A model generated the notes under the pieces. It ran no database searches. It was not told the DNA's origin and was given only the letters and a program-made list of their open reading frames with translations. Below, piece by piece: positions 24,911 through 34,325 of a stretch of DNA of 64,000 bases; position 1 is the stretch's first letter; each line of letters opens with the position of its first letter. The translations under genes were made by a program, and so were the position numbers. This DNA is from an uncultured Muribaculaceae bacterium (GTDB lineage Bacteria > Bacteroidota > Bacteroidia > Bacteroidales > Muribaculaceae): the NCBI GenBank assembly GCA_910578385.1, contig CAJTQV010000003.1, positions 133,051 to 197,050 on the forward strand, in the 5' to 3' direction.

Positions 24911-27013
24911 TCAGTTGGCGAAGTCGATGGAGAGGCCGAGGCGGAACTGGCGCGGGTCTACGGGGTAGTGGGGGAGGGCGAAGTAGTTCTTCGAGAACCA
25001 GCCCTGGTTCAGGTGGCTGCACATCAGGAAGAAACGCACTTTGTACAGACGGCACGTCAGGTAGACGTTGGAGTTTATGAAGTTGCCGACTTTCACCGCG
25101 TCCGCTCCCTGTGAGTGGAATGTCATCGTGGCCGGCTGGTAATCATAGCCCCGGTAGGCGGAATACCAGTTGCAATCCACACCGATCTGTACCGTCAGTG
25201 CGCGGAATGCGTGGAAATAGAGGAACATGTTGCTGTACACGCTAAGCTCCGGCAACGGCATGATGTCGGCGTTCGATGTCTTCTGATAGGTCACGGTGTT
25301 GTTCCAGTTCCAGATGCCGAAGCGCAGTTTCTGCTCTATCGCCGCCGAGAATACCTGCACGCTGCCACCATACTGCCGGGGAAGGCTTTCGGAATTGAAA
25401 TAAACCTGATTCTGCACATTCTCAAACCCTACATGTAGCTGTGTGCGCGTCCAGGGTATGTCGAGTCTCCCTTCGGCCCGGAAACTGCGTATCTTGCCGA
25501 AGTTGTTATCCCACACGAAGTGGTTGCTCACATACTTGTTGAGCATGTAGTTCGGTTCAAGGTTGCGGAAGAAGCCGTTTACGCCGATTCGCACCGTATC
25601 CTTGCCGAGACGGAAACGGGTCTCCATCTCGCCGCGCACGTCAATCTCGCCGATCGCGTCGCCCAGCAGGCCGAACTTAGCATCGGCAGCATAACGGATT
25701 ATTGAGCCTTTGGTTTTCTCTATGCGGCCGCCGACCCAGAGGCGGTTGCGCGTGCGCCGCATGTAGTTCTCATAACCTTCCGGGAGAGGAGTGAGACCCT
25801 CGGGAGCCTCATCTGTATCTGAAGCGGTGGGGGGTGTCTCGGCCGACTGCTGCACCTCATACCGGTACTTGTCAATCTCATATGTGGCATAGGCCATCAG
25901 GCCGAACTTGGCCCACTTCTGGAAACCCTCCACCATCTCCACGCCGACAGAGTTAGAGACCGACCACCAGTAGGCATCGTCGCGTGTGCCGGTGCGGTCG
26001 AAATAGGTGTTCTGCCAGAATTTCTCCGCCTCCTGAGCGTTGTCGTTGAGGAAGATGTGGTGATTTGTCTTCCAGTCGAACGAATAGACGAATTTTGTTA
26101 CCGGCACATATTCCTCACGCTGCACGGTGTCTTCCGGCTGCGTGATGTCGCGCCAGAAGCCGACCTTGTAGGCGTGGCTCATATAAAACTCGGAGCCGAT
26201 CAGACGGCTGTGCGCATTGTTCAGCCGCACCGGGATACTCTTCGGCTCGATGGTGTTCACACCACCCTGAAGCTCTGCGGGGTTAGTTATGTAAAGGTCA
26301 TCGGTTATGCCTCCGTTCTCCTTGTTGAGATGGTTGTAATGGTTGTAAAATGCCTGCATCTCGTAGCGCGCTCCTGTATAATAGCCTGAGAAACCGAATC
26401 CGAGACCCTTGGCTGCCTGCTGTGCATAGGAACCTTTGGTGTAAGGGTAGTCGACCCATGCGCCGATGCCTATCTTCCGGTTCACGTTGCCCGCGAAGGT
26501 CGCGTTGAGATGGTCGGTGCGGTTCTCCGTGCCATATCCCCAGCCGTAGCCCAACTGGGTGAAGGGGATATAGACGTTATAGAACTTCTGTTTGGAGAAT
26601 GTCGGAATCCAATAGGATAGGGCATTGTCGAAATAGAACGGGGTCTGTGCCGGACGCTGGAAATAGATCATGTTTATTGCCGGACCGGTGAACTGTCCTG
26701 TCGAGGCCCATGCGTCGGAAGTGAATGAGGTTACGAACTGACGCTGATAGTTGTAGAGGAGCGTATCGAGCGTAGACTCGATATGGGTGCCGAGCGGATC
26801 GGAGAGAGTCCATGCCGAACCCGGGGGATAAGCCTTGGTTGTATCCTTGGGAGCCGAGGGTAGCTTCTGGGCAGCAGAGGGCAATGCCATCATGAACAGC
26901 ACAACGGCAAGCAGCAGACAGCGCACCGCGGCGCCTCCGCAATCACCCGGTTTGATAACTGACGATATATAATTAAGAAGTCTCTTCAAGATGAAATCCT
27001 TTTGCAATTGCAT
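24911..27013 (-). CDS. Putative outer-membrane porin (Porin_10-like)
   Basis: About 700 residues from ATG 27013; the frame is open further upstream (to 27061). The hydrophobic export segment (RCLLLAVVLFMMALPSAAQ) begins 32 residues in, so the true start is uncertain. The mature part consists of alternating aromatic beta-strands (YNVYIPFTQLGYGWGYGTEN, FGFSGYYTGARYEMQAFYNH) and ends RQFRLGLSIDFAN, with a terminal aromatic-plus-polar pattern suited to BAM recognition. This is the plan of the Bacteroidota 'putative porin' family. Passive uptake through the outer membrane is inferred. Confidence 0.8.
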   Translation of the reverse strand: MQLQKDFILKRLLNYISSVIKPGDCGGAAVRCLLLAVVLFMMALPSAAQKLPSAPKDTTKAYPPGSAWTLSDPLGTHIESTLDTLLYNYQRQFVTSFTSDAWASTGQFTGPAINMIYFQRPAQTPFYFDNALSYWIPTFSKQKFYNVYIPFTQLGYGWGYGTENRTDHLNATFAGNVNRKIGIGAWVDYPYTKGSYAQQAAKGLGFGFSGYYTGARYEMQAFYNHYNHLNKENGGITDDLYITNPAELQGGVNTIEPKSIPVRLNNAHSRLIGSEFYMSHAYKVGFWRDITQPEDTVQREEYVPVTKFVYSFDWKTNHHIFLNDNAQEAEKFWQNTYFDRTGTRDDAYWWSVSNSVGVEMVEGFQKWAKFGLMAYATYEIDKYRYEVQQSAETPPTASDTDEAPEGLTPLPEGYENYMRRTRNRLWVGGRIEKTKGSIIRYAADAKFGLLGDAIGEIDVRGEMETRFRLGKDTVRIGVNGFFRNLEPNYMLNKYVSNHFVWDNNFGKIRSFRAEGRLDIPWTRTQLHVGFENVQNQVYFNSESLPRQYGGSVQVFSAAIEQKLRFGIWNWNNTVTYQKTSNADIMPLPELSVYSNMFLYFHAFRALTVQIGVDCNWYSAYRGYDYQPATMTFHSQGADAVKVGNFINSNVYLTCRLYKVRFFLMCSHLNQGWFSKNYFALPHYPVDPRQFRLGLSIDFAN

Positions 27014-27061
27014 TCCAAATTGCAAATTTACAAAATTTCCGCGACATAACCCCACCTGCAA

Positions 27062-27250
27062 GACTTTTTATGACTTCTGAAAAGTGTGCTTGTGCCGTAC
27101 TATAAGCTAAATTACATTTCAAATTTAACAAAATATCAGACAAATTTCTTAGATATTTTACGTTCGTTGAAAAATTACTCTGTCAAATTCCCGATTAAGA
27201 TACAAGTCAATAGAATGTCGTGTGAGATTTTCAAAAATAGCAGTGATTAT
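27062..27250. other. AT-rich intergenic stretch without a gene
   Basis: Between the porin and the promoter at 27251 the DNA is AT-rich, with no plausible reading frame and no clear repeat. It probably holds the upstream control region of the porin on the minus strand; TAAATTTG at 27030-27023 (minus) is a -7-like box, but its -33 partner is poor. Confidence 0.5.
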
Positions 27251-27282
27251 TTTGTCGGTTAAAACAATTATTAGTAATTTTG
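27251..27282 (+). promoter_or_regulatory. Promoter of the degenerate-zincin gene
   Basis: TTTG (27251-27254), 20 bp, TAATTTTG (27275-27282): an exact consensus match. The leader would be about 170 nt. Confidence 0.75.
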
Positions 27283-27462
27283 CCATTGGTATTGATATGT
27301 TGAAAACATAGCTTGCCTTGAACTTGTCTGAACTGTGCGCTGTTGCGCTGATAGCCATTCATAGATTTTCAATATGTATCCATATCGTCAGGAAGTATGC
27401 CCGGTTAATATGGTTGCAAAAGAATGTTCTATAACAATGTAATGCCTCAAACAATAACAATT

Positions 27463-29571
27463 ATGAAAACAAATCTTGGTGTAGCCACTTTATTTCTTAT
27501 TTCTTCCGGTTTCGTGACTGATGTATCAGCGGAAAGCGTGAAGTTGTCCACTGCTGTACGGAGTGTCGGCGAGCCTCTGCAAGTTGAAAGAATCGCGATA
27601 TTGAATGATGGATTGTTTCAGGCTGACGAAGAGTCGGCAGCAGATATCGCGTCGCTGCCGACGGAACGTGAGATACATGGAGGTTCCAGCCTGTTGGTGA
27701 CTTACGAGGGGGAATGGCCTCTCCCGATGAAAGGAGCTTTTGAATATGCCGTGAAAATATGGGAGGAGAACCTGCCGATGACTTTACCGATAAGGATAAA
27801 TGCGCGTATGGATAATCTCACGGGCAGCAATGAAACACGTCTTTCGGTAACGGAAGTTCATTCAATGCGTCACAAAGATGTTTCCGGAGAGACAGATAAT
27901 TTCTGCGCCTATCCTATTTCTGCCGTAAAAAGCTCATTGCTTCAAGACTATACGCACAATGCCAATCATATTCTCTTCGGAGATGTGGATGAAGCGTCGG
28001 TAATGGCAGCTTATGACATGACAATCACATATAACAGGAGCATGGTTGAAGAATTCTCATTCGATCTTGATGGTGATTGCGGCGATAAGTATGATTTTGT
28101 CACGCTTGCGCTGAGGGATATCGCAACAGGATTTGGTATCGGTTGCTCTTTCAAGGCAGATAACGAAAGGGGTACTATCATATTCCCGGACTGCCTTACA
28201 CCTTTTGAACAGGAAATAGTCAAGGTAATCGGTACTGATCCGTCGCAGGCATATCTCAATGCTACCGGCGGGAATGTGACCGTGGCAGGATTCGAACTCT
28301 ATGCCCCTAAGGAATTTGAAGAGGGCAAGTCTTTGAGCCTCATGATTCCACGCGAAGGAGACGCTTTGTCAAACTTGTTCAGGTATGATTTCGACAAGGG
28401 GACTGTGGTAAGAAATATATATGTCTCCGCTTCAGAAAATGTTTCATATTCATATTGGTCTGACTTCCTCGCCCGGTATGCCGGTTGGCAATATTACAAA
28501 GGGAAAGGGCTGGGACAAGACTTTGCCGAAGATTGCCGCACGGTTTCTACAGAAGTGCTTCCATACAAGGGCGCATTCACATTCAATCTGGCGGAATTGG
28601 CCTCATTTCCGCCTGAAGAACTGAGTCTGGCTGTCAGGAATGAGCTTGTATTGGGATTTGACAAAGTTAATAATGGCCTGCCTGAGTCCTGGCATTATGA
28701 CAAGGTTGAATGTGATAATTGCGAACCCTACAGTCCCCGGCAATTCGCTGAATTGCCCAATAACAGTGTGCCATGTTATTCAATCGCCGTACAGCTGAAA
28801 GAGGGATCATGGGAAGTGCTGGATATGGATTATATCCGGGTGCCACATTTGACAATTGATATGCAGGAGCTTAAGCTGTCTAAACCTGACTCAGAATATG
28901 CAAGGTCGGTATCAGGAGGTCTGAAATACAGGCTTGTGCGAAGAGACGGTAGTAAAAGAATCGGTTATACGTTCAAGGTTAAATACTTCACCCGTTCCTA
29001 TAAGCCGCAAGTACCGGAGATTGAGTTCTGTGACTTTGCATATAAATATGGCTTGGAGACAGAATTGACAAATGAATATTATATTGATGCCATTATCGGG
29101 ATAAATAATCTTGAAGGTGTGACAGATGTTTGGGTAGATCATTATGAAGATGAGTTCGATGGAGACTTTGAATATTCATTCAGTTATGTGCCTGAGGAAT
29201 TCAGAAAGGGATATTTTATTGCAAGTCTTGACCGTGAATTGACCACAAAGCTAATTGTAACGAGCTATAATAAATATGGACAAAAGGACAGCCAGACTCT
29301 TGTCATTCCGCCGATGGGCTATCCCGATATGGATGTCACATTCAAAGTCCGATGCAACTCGGTCATGGTTGAGGGTGTTACTTCGCGGCAGATTGAGCAG
29401 AAGCGTGTGTCGTATATGCTTGCCACTCCTATGAATACCGGAGTGCCCGTTACGGAGGCCATGCTTGGTGCTGACCGATGCGTTGACACCTCGTCGCTGC
29501 CCAAAGGTATATACGTTCTGACGGTCATACGCGACGGAGAAGCTGTCGGAACCACAAAATTTGTCAAGTAG
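27463..29571 (+). CDS. Secreted protein related to zinc metalloproteases, active site lost
   Basis: 702 residues from ATG 27463, chosen because it opens directly into a signal peptide (MKTNLGVATLFLISSGFVTD). YEGEWPLPMKGAFEYAVKIW and PIRINARMDNL match the region before the catalytic domain in secreted zincins of Bacteroidota. The following DFVTLALRDIATGFGIG aligns with the usual D-F-x-x-V-A-L-H-E-x-x-H-x-L-G-F, but H-E-x-x-H reads R218-D219-I-A-T222. All zinc ligands of the motif are therefore gone. The C-terminus SSLPKGIYVLTVIRDGEAVG resembles a T9SS tail. A binding or structural role at the surface is inferred. A terminator follows at 29601. Confidence 0.72.
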   Translation: MKTNLGVATLFLISSGFVTDVSAESVKLSTAVRSVGEPLQVERIAILNDGLFQADEESAADIASLPTEREIHGGSSLLVTYEGEWPLPMKGAFEYAVKIWEENLPMTLPIRINARMDNLTGSNETRLSVTEVHSMRHKDVSGETDNFCAYPISAVKSSLLQDYTHNANHILFGDVDEASVMAAYDMTITYNRSMVEEFSFDLDGDCGDKYDFVTLALRDIATGFGIGCSFKADNERGTIIFPDCLTPFEQEIVKVIGTDPSQAYLNATGGNVTVAGFELYAPKEFEEGKSLSLMIPREGDALSNLFRYDFDKGTVVRNIYVSASENVSYSYWSDFLARYAGWQYYKGKGLGQDFAEDCRTVSTEVLPYKGAFTFNLAELASFPPEELSLAVRNELVLGFDKVNNGLPESWHYDKVECDNCEPYSPRQFAELPNNSVPCYSIAVQLKEGSWEVLDMDYIRVPHLTIDMQELKLSKPDSEYARSVSGGLKYRLVRRDGSKRIGYTFKVKYFTRSYKPQVPEIEFCDFAYKYGLETELTNEYYIDAIIGINNLEGVTDVWVDHYEDEFDGDFEYSFSYVPEEFRKGYFIASLDRELTTKLIVTSYNKYGQKDSQTLVIPPMGYPDMDVTFKVRCNSVMVEGVTSRQIEQKRVSYMLATPMNTGVPVTEAMLGADRCVDTSSLPKGIYVLTVIRDGEAVGTTKFVK

Positions 29572-29600
29572 GATATTTTCTGACATAGAAATCAAAAAAC

Positions 29601-29637
29601 GGGAATGCGTCCGATAAGGGCGCATTCCCTTCTTTAT
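29601..29637 (+). terminator. Terminator after the degenerate-zincin gene
   Basis: GGGAATGCG (29601-29609) and CGCATTCCC (29621-29629) form a 9-bp stem followed by TTCTTTATT. Confidence 0.8.
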
Positions 29638-29666
29638 TATATTCGCGCACAAAGTGTGTATACAAT

Positions 29667-29698
29667 TGTTGCATCATACCGGTGTTGCATCATACCGG
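29667..29698. repeat. Perfect 16-bp tandem duplication
   Basis: TGTTGCATCATACCGG occurs twice head to tail, directly before the yicC promoter region. Confidence 0.8.
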
Positions 29699-29749
29699 GC
29701 ATTGCGCCGGCGGCTTTCTGACGCCGTTGTGATGCTGTCTAAAATTTGA

Positions 29750-29781
29750 TTTGCTTCTTTATTGGATTTTTCGTAAATTTG
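29750..29781 (+). promoter_or_regulatory. Promoter of the yicC-gmk-nadD operon
   Basis: TTTG (29750-29753), 20 bp, TAAATTTG (29774-29781). Transcription would start near 29788, ~29 nt before the ATG at 29817. Confidence 0.8.
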
Positions 29782-29816
29782 CAGTTCAACTAAGACAAAG
29801 ACTATATCTTAACACC

Positions 29817-30707
29817 ATGATACTATCCATGACCGGCTTCGGCCGCGGAATTGCCTCATCCTCCTCAAAGAAAATTACTGTTGATATCAAGTCGCTCAAT
29901 TCCAAACAGCTCGACTTGATGGTCCGGGTACCCTCTTTTTTCAAGGAGGTCGAGCTGGATGCCCGCAATATTGTCGCCGCTCGTCTGGAACGTGGCAAGG
30001 CGGAACTCAACGCCATCTGCGAATATACCGGCGCGGATTCCGCCATGCGTATCAACACTGAAGTGCTCGGCGCATACAAGGCCCAGATTGAGAATATGGC
30101 CAAGGAACTTGGCCTTCCTGAACCCGCCGACTGGTATTCGACCCTGCTCCGTCTGCCCGATGCCCTACGCTCGGACAACTCCGAACTCGACAAGGAAGAT
30201 GTCGTAGCTTTTCTTGAAGCTGTCGGAAAAGCAGCCGACGCGCTGGTGGAGTTCCGCGTGGCAGAAGGCCGAAAGCTCTATGATTTCTTTGTCAAGAAAA
30301 TAGCCAATATCTCTGCTCTTCTCGAAGAGGTGGAACCCTTCGAGGTGGAGCGTGTGCCTAAAGTCAAGGCGCGTCTCGAAGAACAGCTCGAACGTCTCTC
30401 TTCGATTGAATATGACCGTGGCCGTCTGGAGCAGGAGCTTATCTTCTATATCGAGAAACTCGATGTGACCGAAGAGAAAACCCGCCTCCGCTCGCATCTG
30501 AACTACTTCATCGAGACAATGGGTGCCCCCGAAGGTGACATGCCTGCTCAGGGCCAGGGCAAGAAACTCGGTTTCATCGCCCAGGAGATGGGCCGCGAGA
30601 TCAACACGCTCGGCTCAAAGTCGAACAACGCCGGCATGCAGAAGATCGTGGTGAGGATGAAAGATGAACTCGAACAGATAAAGGAGCAGGTGCTCAACGT
30701 TCTGTAA
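29817..30707 (+). CDS. yicC: YicC-family endoribonuclease
   Basis: 296 residues from ATG 29817, giving the family N-terminus MILSMTGFGRG; an upstream in-frame ATG lies before the promoter and is rejected. The typical C-terminus is present (EINTLGSKSNNAGMQKIVVRMKDELEQIKEQVLNVL) and is the most conserved part of the family. The family is reported to be an RNA endonuclease acting in sRNA turnover in E. coli. It is the first gene of a four-gene operon; gmk follows after 32 bp, the same pairing as in many bacteria. Confidence 0.93.
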   Translation: MILSMTGFGRGIASSSSKKITVDIKSLNSKQLDLMVRVPSFFKEVELDARNIVAARLERGKAELNAICEYTGADSAMRINTEVLGAYKAQIENMAKELGLPEPADWYSTLLRLPDALRSDNSELDKEDVVAFLEAVGKAADALVEFRVAEGRKLYDFFVKKIANISALLEEVEPFEVERVPKVKARLEEQLERLSSIEYDRGRLEQELIFYIEKLDVTEEKTRLRSHLNYFIETMGAPEGDMPAQGQGKKLGFIAQEMGREINTLGSKSNNAGMQKIVVRMKDELEQIKEQVLNVL

Positions 30708-30739
30708 ACCGCAAAACGCAAAACGACGAAGGGAAACTT

Positions 30740-31312
30740 ATGGAAAAAGGTAAGATAATCATTCTCTCCGCCCCGTCGGGCACCGGCAAGTCAACCATAA
30801 TCGGCCGGCTCATGCAGTGCGCCGACCTCAATCTCGGATTCTCGATATCGGCCACAAGCCGCAGCCCGCGTGGAGCGGAACAGCATGGCCGCGAATACTA
30901 TTTCCTCTCGGCCGAGGAATTCGACACCAAGATTGCCGGTGGCGAATTTGTGGAGTGGGAGGAGGTCTATGCCGGTACAAAATATGGCACGCTCCGCCAG
31001 GAGGTGGAACGGGTGACCGGTGGCGGACGCAACCTCATAATGGACATCGACGTGAAGGGTGCGCTCAACGTCAAGAAACAGTTTGGCGCCGAGGCGCTTT
31101 CTCTCTTCATACTGCCCCCCGACCTCAAGGTGCTCGAAGCCCGTCTGCGCGGACGCAACACCGACTCGGAGGAGTCACTCCGCAAGCGTATCGAAAAAGC
31201 TGAATATGAAATCAGTTTTGCCGACAACTTTGACCGCAAGATTGTGAACGACGACCTCGACCATGCCGTGGCCGAGACCGAACAGGCCATACGTGAATTT
31301 ATAGCCGGATAA
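30740..31312 (+). CDS. gmk: Guanylate kinase
   Basis: 190 residues. P-loop LSAPSGTGKST is at 9-19, with the GMP-binding segment ATSRSPRGAEQHGREYYF and LIMDIDVKGA typical of the family. It phosphorylates GMP to GDP with ATP in the cytoplasm. Its place between yicC and nadD is conserved in Bacteroidales. Confidence 0.96.
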   Translation: MEKGKIIILSAPSGTGKSTIIGRLMQCADLNLGFSISATSRSPRGAEQHGREYYFLSAEEFDTKIAGGEFVEWEEVYAGTKYGTLRQEVERVTGGGRNLIMDIDVKGALNVKKQFGAEALSLFILPPDLKVLEARLRGRNTDSEESLRKRIEKAEYEISFADNFDRKIVNDDLDHAVAETEQAIREFIAG

Positions 31313-31355
31313 GCCAAGGCAAACGGCAAAACGATAAAAACTGAACTGAAAACAG

Positions 31356-31934
31356 ATGATACGCACGGCAATATTCTGCGGCAGCTTCGATCCGGTTCAT
31401 ACCGGGCACGCAATCCTGGCCAACCATGTGGCGCAGTCAGGACTTGTCGATGAACTGTGGCTGATGCCGAGCCGTGTCAATCCGCTCAAGACATCGGCGC
31501 CCCCTGTGGCCGACAGTCACCGCCTGGAGATGTGCAGCCTGGTGGCCGGTAAATGCAGCGGTGTAGTGGCCAGCGACTTTGAGCAGGGACTGCCGGTTCC
31601 GTCATACACCTACCGCACTCTCAGCTGCCTGAAGGAGGCGTATCCCGACCGCAAGTTTATATTGCTGATAGGTTCGGACAACTGGCTCTGCTTCTCGCAA
31701 TGGCGCGACCACGACAGGATTATCTCCGAGTTCGGGCTGCTGATTTATCCGCGTCCCGGATATGAGATAGATTCCGTGACATTGCCGCCTACGGTCACAC
31801 TTCTGGAGGATGTGCCTCAGACACTCGTTTCATCGACATTCATACGCAACGGTCTTGCCGCTGGGCGCAACATGAACTTTTTGCTCCCCTCCGGCGTACT
31901 TGACTACATAAAAAAAGAACGACTCTATGAATAA
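31356..31934 (+). CDS. nadD: Nicotinate-nucleotide adenylyltransferase
   Basis: 192 residues. The nucleotidyltransferase motif FCGSFDPVHTGHAILA is at 8-23, and the ISSTFIR-type motif appears as VSSTFIRNGLAAG near the C-terminus. It converts nicotinate mononucleotide plus ATP to deamido-NAD in NAD synthesis. The stop overlaps the DUF5063 gene by 8 bp. Confidence 0.94.
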   Translation: MIRTAIFCGSFDPVHTGHAILANHVAQSGLVDELWLMPSRVNPLKTSAPPVADSHRLEMCSLVAGKCSGVVASDFEQGLPVPSYTYRTLSCLKEAYPDRKFILLIGSDNWLCFSQWRDHDRIISEFGLLIYPRPGYEIDSVTLPPTVTLLEDVPQTLVSSTFIRNGLAAGRNMNFLLPSGVLDYIKKERLYE

Positions 31935-32451
31935 TGCAGAACTGCGCTCGGCGCTTCTCTCGATTACCGCGCTTTCGTCCGACTATTGCGCCATGCTCGA
32001 AAACGCCCGCGAGATGGAGAAGGATGAATTCGTGGCCGGCGTGCTCGGACTTCTTCCGAGAATCTATTTTGAATTCTCCGACCTGTCGGCCGACGAACAC
32101 ATGTCTGAGCCGGGTTACGGCTACTTCCAGTCGTATGTCGATGAGGATTTCTACGAGAGCGTGCGACGCAACGTGGAGATGGTTCTCGGTCCCGACGACG
32201 TGTTTCTCGAAACCTTCGAGGAAGACATGAAATACAGCGACACGCCGATTGCCGCGAGCATATCGGAATGTCTGGCCGACATCTTCCAGCCGCTCTATAA
32301 CTTCATCTGCGTTGTCAAGGAGAGCGAGGGAGAGCAGTCGCTTGAGGCATATGCCGAATGCCGCGAGAATTTCGTGGCCTACTGGTCGCAGACTCTATGC
32401 AACGTGATGCGTGCGTTGAATCACCTGCGCTTCAACCCGACAACCGAATAA
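31927..32451 (+). CDS. DUF5063 family protein
   Basis: 174 residues, acidic and mainly helical, with motifs LLPRIYFEFSDL and VAYWSQTLCNVMRALNHL. It matches the small cytoplasmic DUF5063 family of Bacteroidota, whose function is unknown. It overlaps nadD by 8 bp and is translationally coupled to it, so it probably serves with this operon. Confidence 0.8.
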   Translation: MNNAELRSALLSITALSSDYCAMLENAREMEKDEFVAGVLGLLPRIYFEFSDLSADEHMSEPGYGYFQSYVDEDFYESVRRNVEMVLGPDDVFLETFEEDMKYSDTPIAASISECLADIFQPLYNFICVVKESEGEQSLEAYAECRENFVAYWSQTLCNVMRALNHLRFNPTTE

Positions 32452-32489
32452 CAATAACCGGGCCTCTGCGAAAGCCGGGGCCGACCTAA

Positions 32490-32844
32490 GAGTCCGTCTC
32501 ATAAAAAATTTACCCATAGGGGCGGCTTGTTTTTGAACTGATTCGGTTCAAGGCCGCAGGGAGCAGCCTGATGGCTGTGACCGGAGGGGTTGGAGCGAAG
32601 CAGTCAAAAAGAAGCCGGACGGAGTAAATTTTAACGGATTCTCATGCTTAAAGTTAAATTGAAAAGTGTTTGAAATAAATTTCTAACATGTCCGTTTTGA
32701 TAAAAATTACCAAAGACCCGCTGGCTTAAGCCATCTCAGGCACTTGACTTCCAGTCACAACCGAAAGGTTGCTCCTTTCAGCCAAGCACCTGATATGACT
32801 CAATCCAGCGACCCCTATGGGCAAATTTTTTATGAGACGGACTC
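32490..32844. mobile_element. ~355-bp MITE with 33-bp inverted terminal repeats
   Basis: The left end GAGTCCGTCTCATAAAAAAT... (32490-32522) is repeated in inverted form at 32812-32844 with a single mismatch. A TAA flanks each end (32487-32489 and 32845-32847), consistent with a 3-bp target duplication. The interior (32523-32811) has no reading frame of note but contains nested inverted repeats around 32735-32795. It lies 14 bp before the ATG of the aminopeptidase gene, so it carries or replaces that gene's upstream region. Confidence 0.8.
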
Positions 32845-32858
32845 TAAAACGAATACAC

Positions 32859-34220
32859 ATGACACGAATTGAAGAACCGCTCGAAAACCCGATGGTGGAA
32901 CGCCTGTTCCGTTACCTGAATACATCCACATGCAATTTCCTTGCCGTCGATACAGTGCGCGACGTGCTCGACAACAACGGATTCCGAGAGCTCCGCGAGG
33001 AGGATTACTGGGACATCAAACCGGGTGACCGCTGCTATGTCACCAAGAACGGCAGCGCGATTTTCGCCTTTGTGGCCGGCATGAAGCCTGTGTCGGAAAC
33101 TGGTGTGCGCGTCATATCGGCACATACCGACAGCCCCTGCTTCAAGATCAAGCCCAACTGCGAGATCTACGGCGACGGGGGAGTGGTGTCGCTCAACGTG
33201 GAGAAATATGGTGGTGGAATACTCTACACATGGTTTGACCGCCCACTTTCTATCTCCGGTCGTGTCATGCTCGCCGGAACTGACCCGATGCACCCGGTCG
33301 AGTTCCACATAGACCTCGCCGAGCCTATCGCGACAATACCGCATCTGGCCATCCATTTCAACCGCGCGGTCAACGAGGGCAACCCGCTTTCCGTACAGAA
33401 GGACATGAAGCCGGTGGTGGGTTACTATTCTCCCGAGGAGATTGAGGAGTTCCGCGCCAAGGGTGGTGTGATACGCAGCATCATAGCCGATGAGCTCCGC
33501 GACATGTACGACGGGCTCCCCGAGGATTTCGACGGCAACGACATAATCGACTATGAACTCTGCCTCTATCCGCTTGAGGAGGCCGAACTTGTCGGTGCGA
33601 ATCTCGAATACTTCCAGTCGGCACGCATCGACGACCTCTCTATGGCATTCGCCGGTCTTGAGGCTCTCGTGGCCGAATGCGACTCCGATTGCGAGGCCAC
33701 CCGGATACTCGCCCTCTTCGACAACGAGGAGACCGGCTCCGGTACAAAGCAGGGTGCGGCTTCGCCCGTGCTCCGTCATCTTGTGGAGCGTCTGGCCCTC
33801 GCACAGACACAGAACCCGCAGGCTGCCTATATGGCACTCGCACGGTCGTTCATGATCTCGGCCGACGACGCCCATGGATGGCATCCCAACTACAACGAGA
33901 AATATGACCCGACCAACCACCCTGTGCTCGGCGGCGGTCCCGTGGTCAAGATCAATGCCAACTGCAAATACATGACCGACGCCAAGGGAGCGGCAGTGTT
34001 CCACACTCTCTGCGAGGAGGCCGGAGTGCAGATGCAGTACTTTGTGAACCATGCCGACGTGGCCGGAGGCAGTACCCTCGGAAACATCTCCTCGTCACAG
34101 CTTGACATAGAGGGAGTTGACGTAGGCTGCGCTATCTGGGCGATGCACTCCGCACGCGAGACCGCCGCAGTTTCAGACCACCTCGACATGATAAAAGTTT
34201 TTCGTCAATTCTTGAAATAA
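32859..34220 (+). CDS. M18-family aminopeptidase (aspartyl aminopeptidase-like)
   Basis: 453 residues from ATG 32859. An earlier in-frame ATG at 32817 lies inside the MITE terminal repeat and is rejected. Metal-binding motifs of the M18 family are intact: SAHTDSPCFK, FDNEETGSGTKQGA and SADDAHGWHPNY, plus a late histidine in AMHSARETAA. It removes N-terminal residues, typically acidic ones, from cytoplasmic peptides. The MITE separates it from the preceding operon; its promoter is not evident. Confidence 0.92.
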   Translation: MTRIEEPLENPMVERLFRYLNTSTCNFLAVDTVRDVLDNNGFRELREEDYWDIKPGDRCYVTKNGSAIFAFVAGMKPVSETGVRVISAHTDSPCFKIKPNCEIYGDGGVVSLNVEKYGGGILYTWFDRPLSISGRVMLAGTDPMHPVEFHIDLAEPIATIPHLAIHFNRAVNEGNPLSVQKDMKPVVGYYSPEEIEEFRAKGGVIRSIIADELRDMYDGLPEDFDGNDIIDYELCLYPLEEAELVGANLEYFQSARIDDLSMAFAGLEALVAECDSDCEATRILALFDNEETGSGTKQGAASPVLRHLVERLALAQTQNPQAAYMALARSFMISADDAHGWHPNYNEKYDPTNHPVLGGGPVVKINANCKYMTDAKGAAVFHTLCEEAGVQMQYFVNHADVAGGSTLGNISSSQLDIEGVDVGCAIWAMHSARETAAVSDHLDMIKVFRQFLK

Positions 34221-34241
34221 ACTAAATTTTTGTTAATTTTG
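34212..34241 (+). promoter_or_regulatory. tig promoter
   Basis: TTG (34212-34214), 19 bp, TAATTTTG (34234-34241). It lies across the end of the aminopeptidase gene, ~85 bp before tig. Confidence 0.7.
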
Positions 34242-34325
34242 CATTTCGTTTGCAAAACTCACGGAATATCCGCCCCGGAATTCTGTTATAAAACAGAGAA
34301 AAATATAAAAAATCATATCTAACAA

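Noticed and set aside
32817..32858. Upstream ATG for the M18 aminopeptidase
   Set aside because: It lies within the terminal repeat of the MITE, and the residues it adds are encoded by the element, not by the family.
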